DNA from: Fibrobacter sp.
Lineage (GTDB): Bacteria; Fibrobacterota; Fibrobacteria; Fibrobacterales; Fibrobacteraceae
Direction of reading: 5' to 3'
Assembly (NCBI GenBank): GCA_012841225.1
Contig: DUVD01000140.1
Span: 1-7,145, forward strand
DNA: 7,145 nt
The position numbers and the translations under genes are program-made. Positions 6,455 to 7,145 of this stretch are shown piece after piece. Each line of letters starts with the position of its first letter. The stretch's first letter is position 1. A model generated the notes under the pieces. The model ran no database searches, was not told the DNA's origin, and worked only from the letters and a program-made list of their open reading frames with translations.

Positions 6455-6497
6455 ACTACAATAAACCCTAAGGCAATAGTGACATTACCTGACTATT

Positions 6498-7115
6498 TTA
6501 TTCCGCTGTGTTTTTATCGAACCTTTCGTTGCGTAAACCTATTAAACTTCGTAAAAATGCATGGACAAAGGCGACTGGCAAGCAAAGAATGCCACCGATG
6601 AGCATGCCGAATTCGTAGAACAAGTGACTCCCTTTATAGGTTTTACCTTTAAGCCTCGACTGCAAGGCGCTAAAAGCGATCCCGTACATGTTCCCTGCAA
6701 TCATAACCTGGCACGCCGAAAGAATCACTGGCGCTTTTTCTTTTCCATATTCTTGCAAAATAGACTCAAAAGCGTACTTTTTGGGTTTTCCCTTGGCTTC
6801 GGCAAAATGTTGTGCAAATAAAATAGCCTTAGCCTCTTCGGGCTTCACAAAACGATCGTCGCCAGCTAAAAAACTATTTATTTCTTCATCACTAATACCT
6901 TGGCGCAAGGCCATTTTAGTGTGCTGATAAGAACAAGCAGCACAGCCATTGACTTCGGTTACAGCGAGTTGCAAGCGTTCCACAAACTGATCGCTTAATA
7001 GCTGGCTCTTTTTGTTTTTGGCGAGCGTTAAAACAGCACGTGGTAAAAAAACCAATGCACAATAGAGTTCGAGCAAGTTAAACTTGCGCTTAAATCCGAC
7101 GGTTTTCTTTGTCAT
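6498..7115 (-). CDS. Carboxymuconolactone decarboxylase (AhpD-like) family protein with C-terminal membrane segment
   Basis: This 205-residue protein carries the AhpD-type core: EVNGCAACSYQHTKMAL (54-70) has Glu54, the redox pair Cys58-x-x-Cys61 and His65, the residues that in AhpD form the peroxidase/disulfide active site. AQHFAEAKGKP (101-111) and GNMYGIAFSAL (141-151) match a common subgroup of about 200 residues. A hydrophobic stretch at 166-192 (GMLIGGILCLPVAFVHAFL) after the core is likely a membrane anchor. The retained CxxC favours a thiol redox activity over true decarboxylase activity; the substrate is unknown. The start ATG at 7113-7115 has AAAGGA (complement of 7121-7126) 5 bases upstream. 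Its promoter lies outside the window. It is probably co-transcribed with the AraC-type regulator downstream. No ahpC is visible here. Confidence 0.87.
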   Translation of the reverse strand: MTKKTVGFKRKFNLLELYCALVFLPRAVLTLAKNKKSQLLSDQFVERLQLAVTEVNGCAACSYQHTKMALRQGISDEEINSFLAGDDRFVKPEEAKAILFAQHFAEAKGKPKKYAFESILQEYGKEKAPVILSACQVMIAGNMYGIAFSALQSRLKGKTYKGSHLFYEFGMLIGGILCLPVAFVHAFLRSLIGLRNERFDKNTAE

Positions 7116-7145
7116 ATTATTCCTTTTCGCACCCCAATGCCGAAG

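Noticed and set aside
6561..6927. Two overlapping plus-strand open frames antisense to the AhpD-like gene
   Set aside because: They are shadows of a well-supported gene with conserved active-site residues on the minus strand; neither has a Shine-Dalgarno or a plausible protein.
1..7145. tRNA genes, CRISPR arrays, insertion sequences, attachment sites
   Set aside because: No regularly spaced repeats, no transposase-like frame, no cloverleaf with a T-arm signature and no long terminal inverted repeats were found; the tRNA-like hairpin at 2578 is an isolated anticodon arm, not a tRNA.

Overview
The window is moderately AT-rich chromosomal DNA from a Gram-negative-type bacterium. That reading rests on Sec signal peptides on two exported proteins, a membrane-anchored AraC regulator of a type common in Bacteroidota-like genomes, and the MEP isoprenoid pathway. 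Recognisable Shine-Dalgarno sites precede four of the six genes (the secreted peptidase, thrS, the DUF6448 gene and the AhpD-like gene), which argues against a typical Bacteroidota, where such sites are rare. The lineage cannot be fixed from this sequence; Fibrobacterota or another FCB-related or deltaproteobacterial-like group would be compatible. No mobile element, tRNA, rRNA or CRISPR array is visible.

Layout: bases 1-43 look like the tail of an upstream plus-strand gene (possible TAA at 2-4) and its terminator. An AT-rich leader (44-298) precedes a secreted M6-family metallopeptidase gene (299-1657, +). This gene converges with ispD (1670-2380, -) with only 12 bp between them. A structured intergenic region (2381-2615) separates ispD from the divergent thrS (2616-4550, +). 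A strong hairpin terminator (4571-4601) closes thrS. The rest is on the minus strand, read from the right: an AhpD-like protein with a membrane tail (6498-7115), a seven-TM AraC-type regulator 43 bp behind it (5330-6454), and, after a 133-bp gap, an exported DUF6448 protein (4606-5196).

The most interesting point is the thrS leader. About 30 nt upstream of the thrS AUG there is a hairpin whose loop reads G-U-C-G-U-A-U, a tRNA-Thr(CGU) anticodon loop look-alike with U33 and A37 in place. A second hairpin lies upstream, with a single-stranded-looking linker between them and the Shine-Dalgarno just downstream. This is the architecture of the translational operator by which E. coli threonyl-tRNA synthetase represses its own mRNA. 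A second point is the DUF6448 protein: its predicted mature N-terminus is His-Cys-Asp, resembling the nickel hook of NiSOD but lacking the second cysteine. It lies next to an AhpD-like redox protein and a membrane regulator, which could form an envelope redox or metal module (inference only). ispD and thrS are ordinary housekeeping genes; thrS is not followed by infC-rpmI-rplT as it is in many bacteria.
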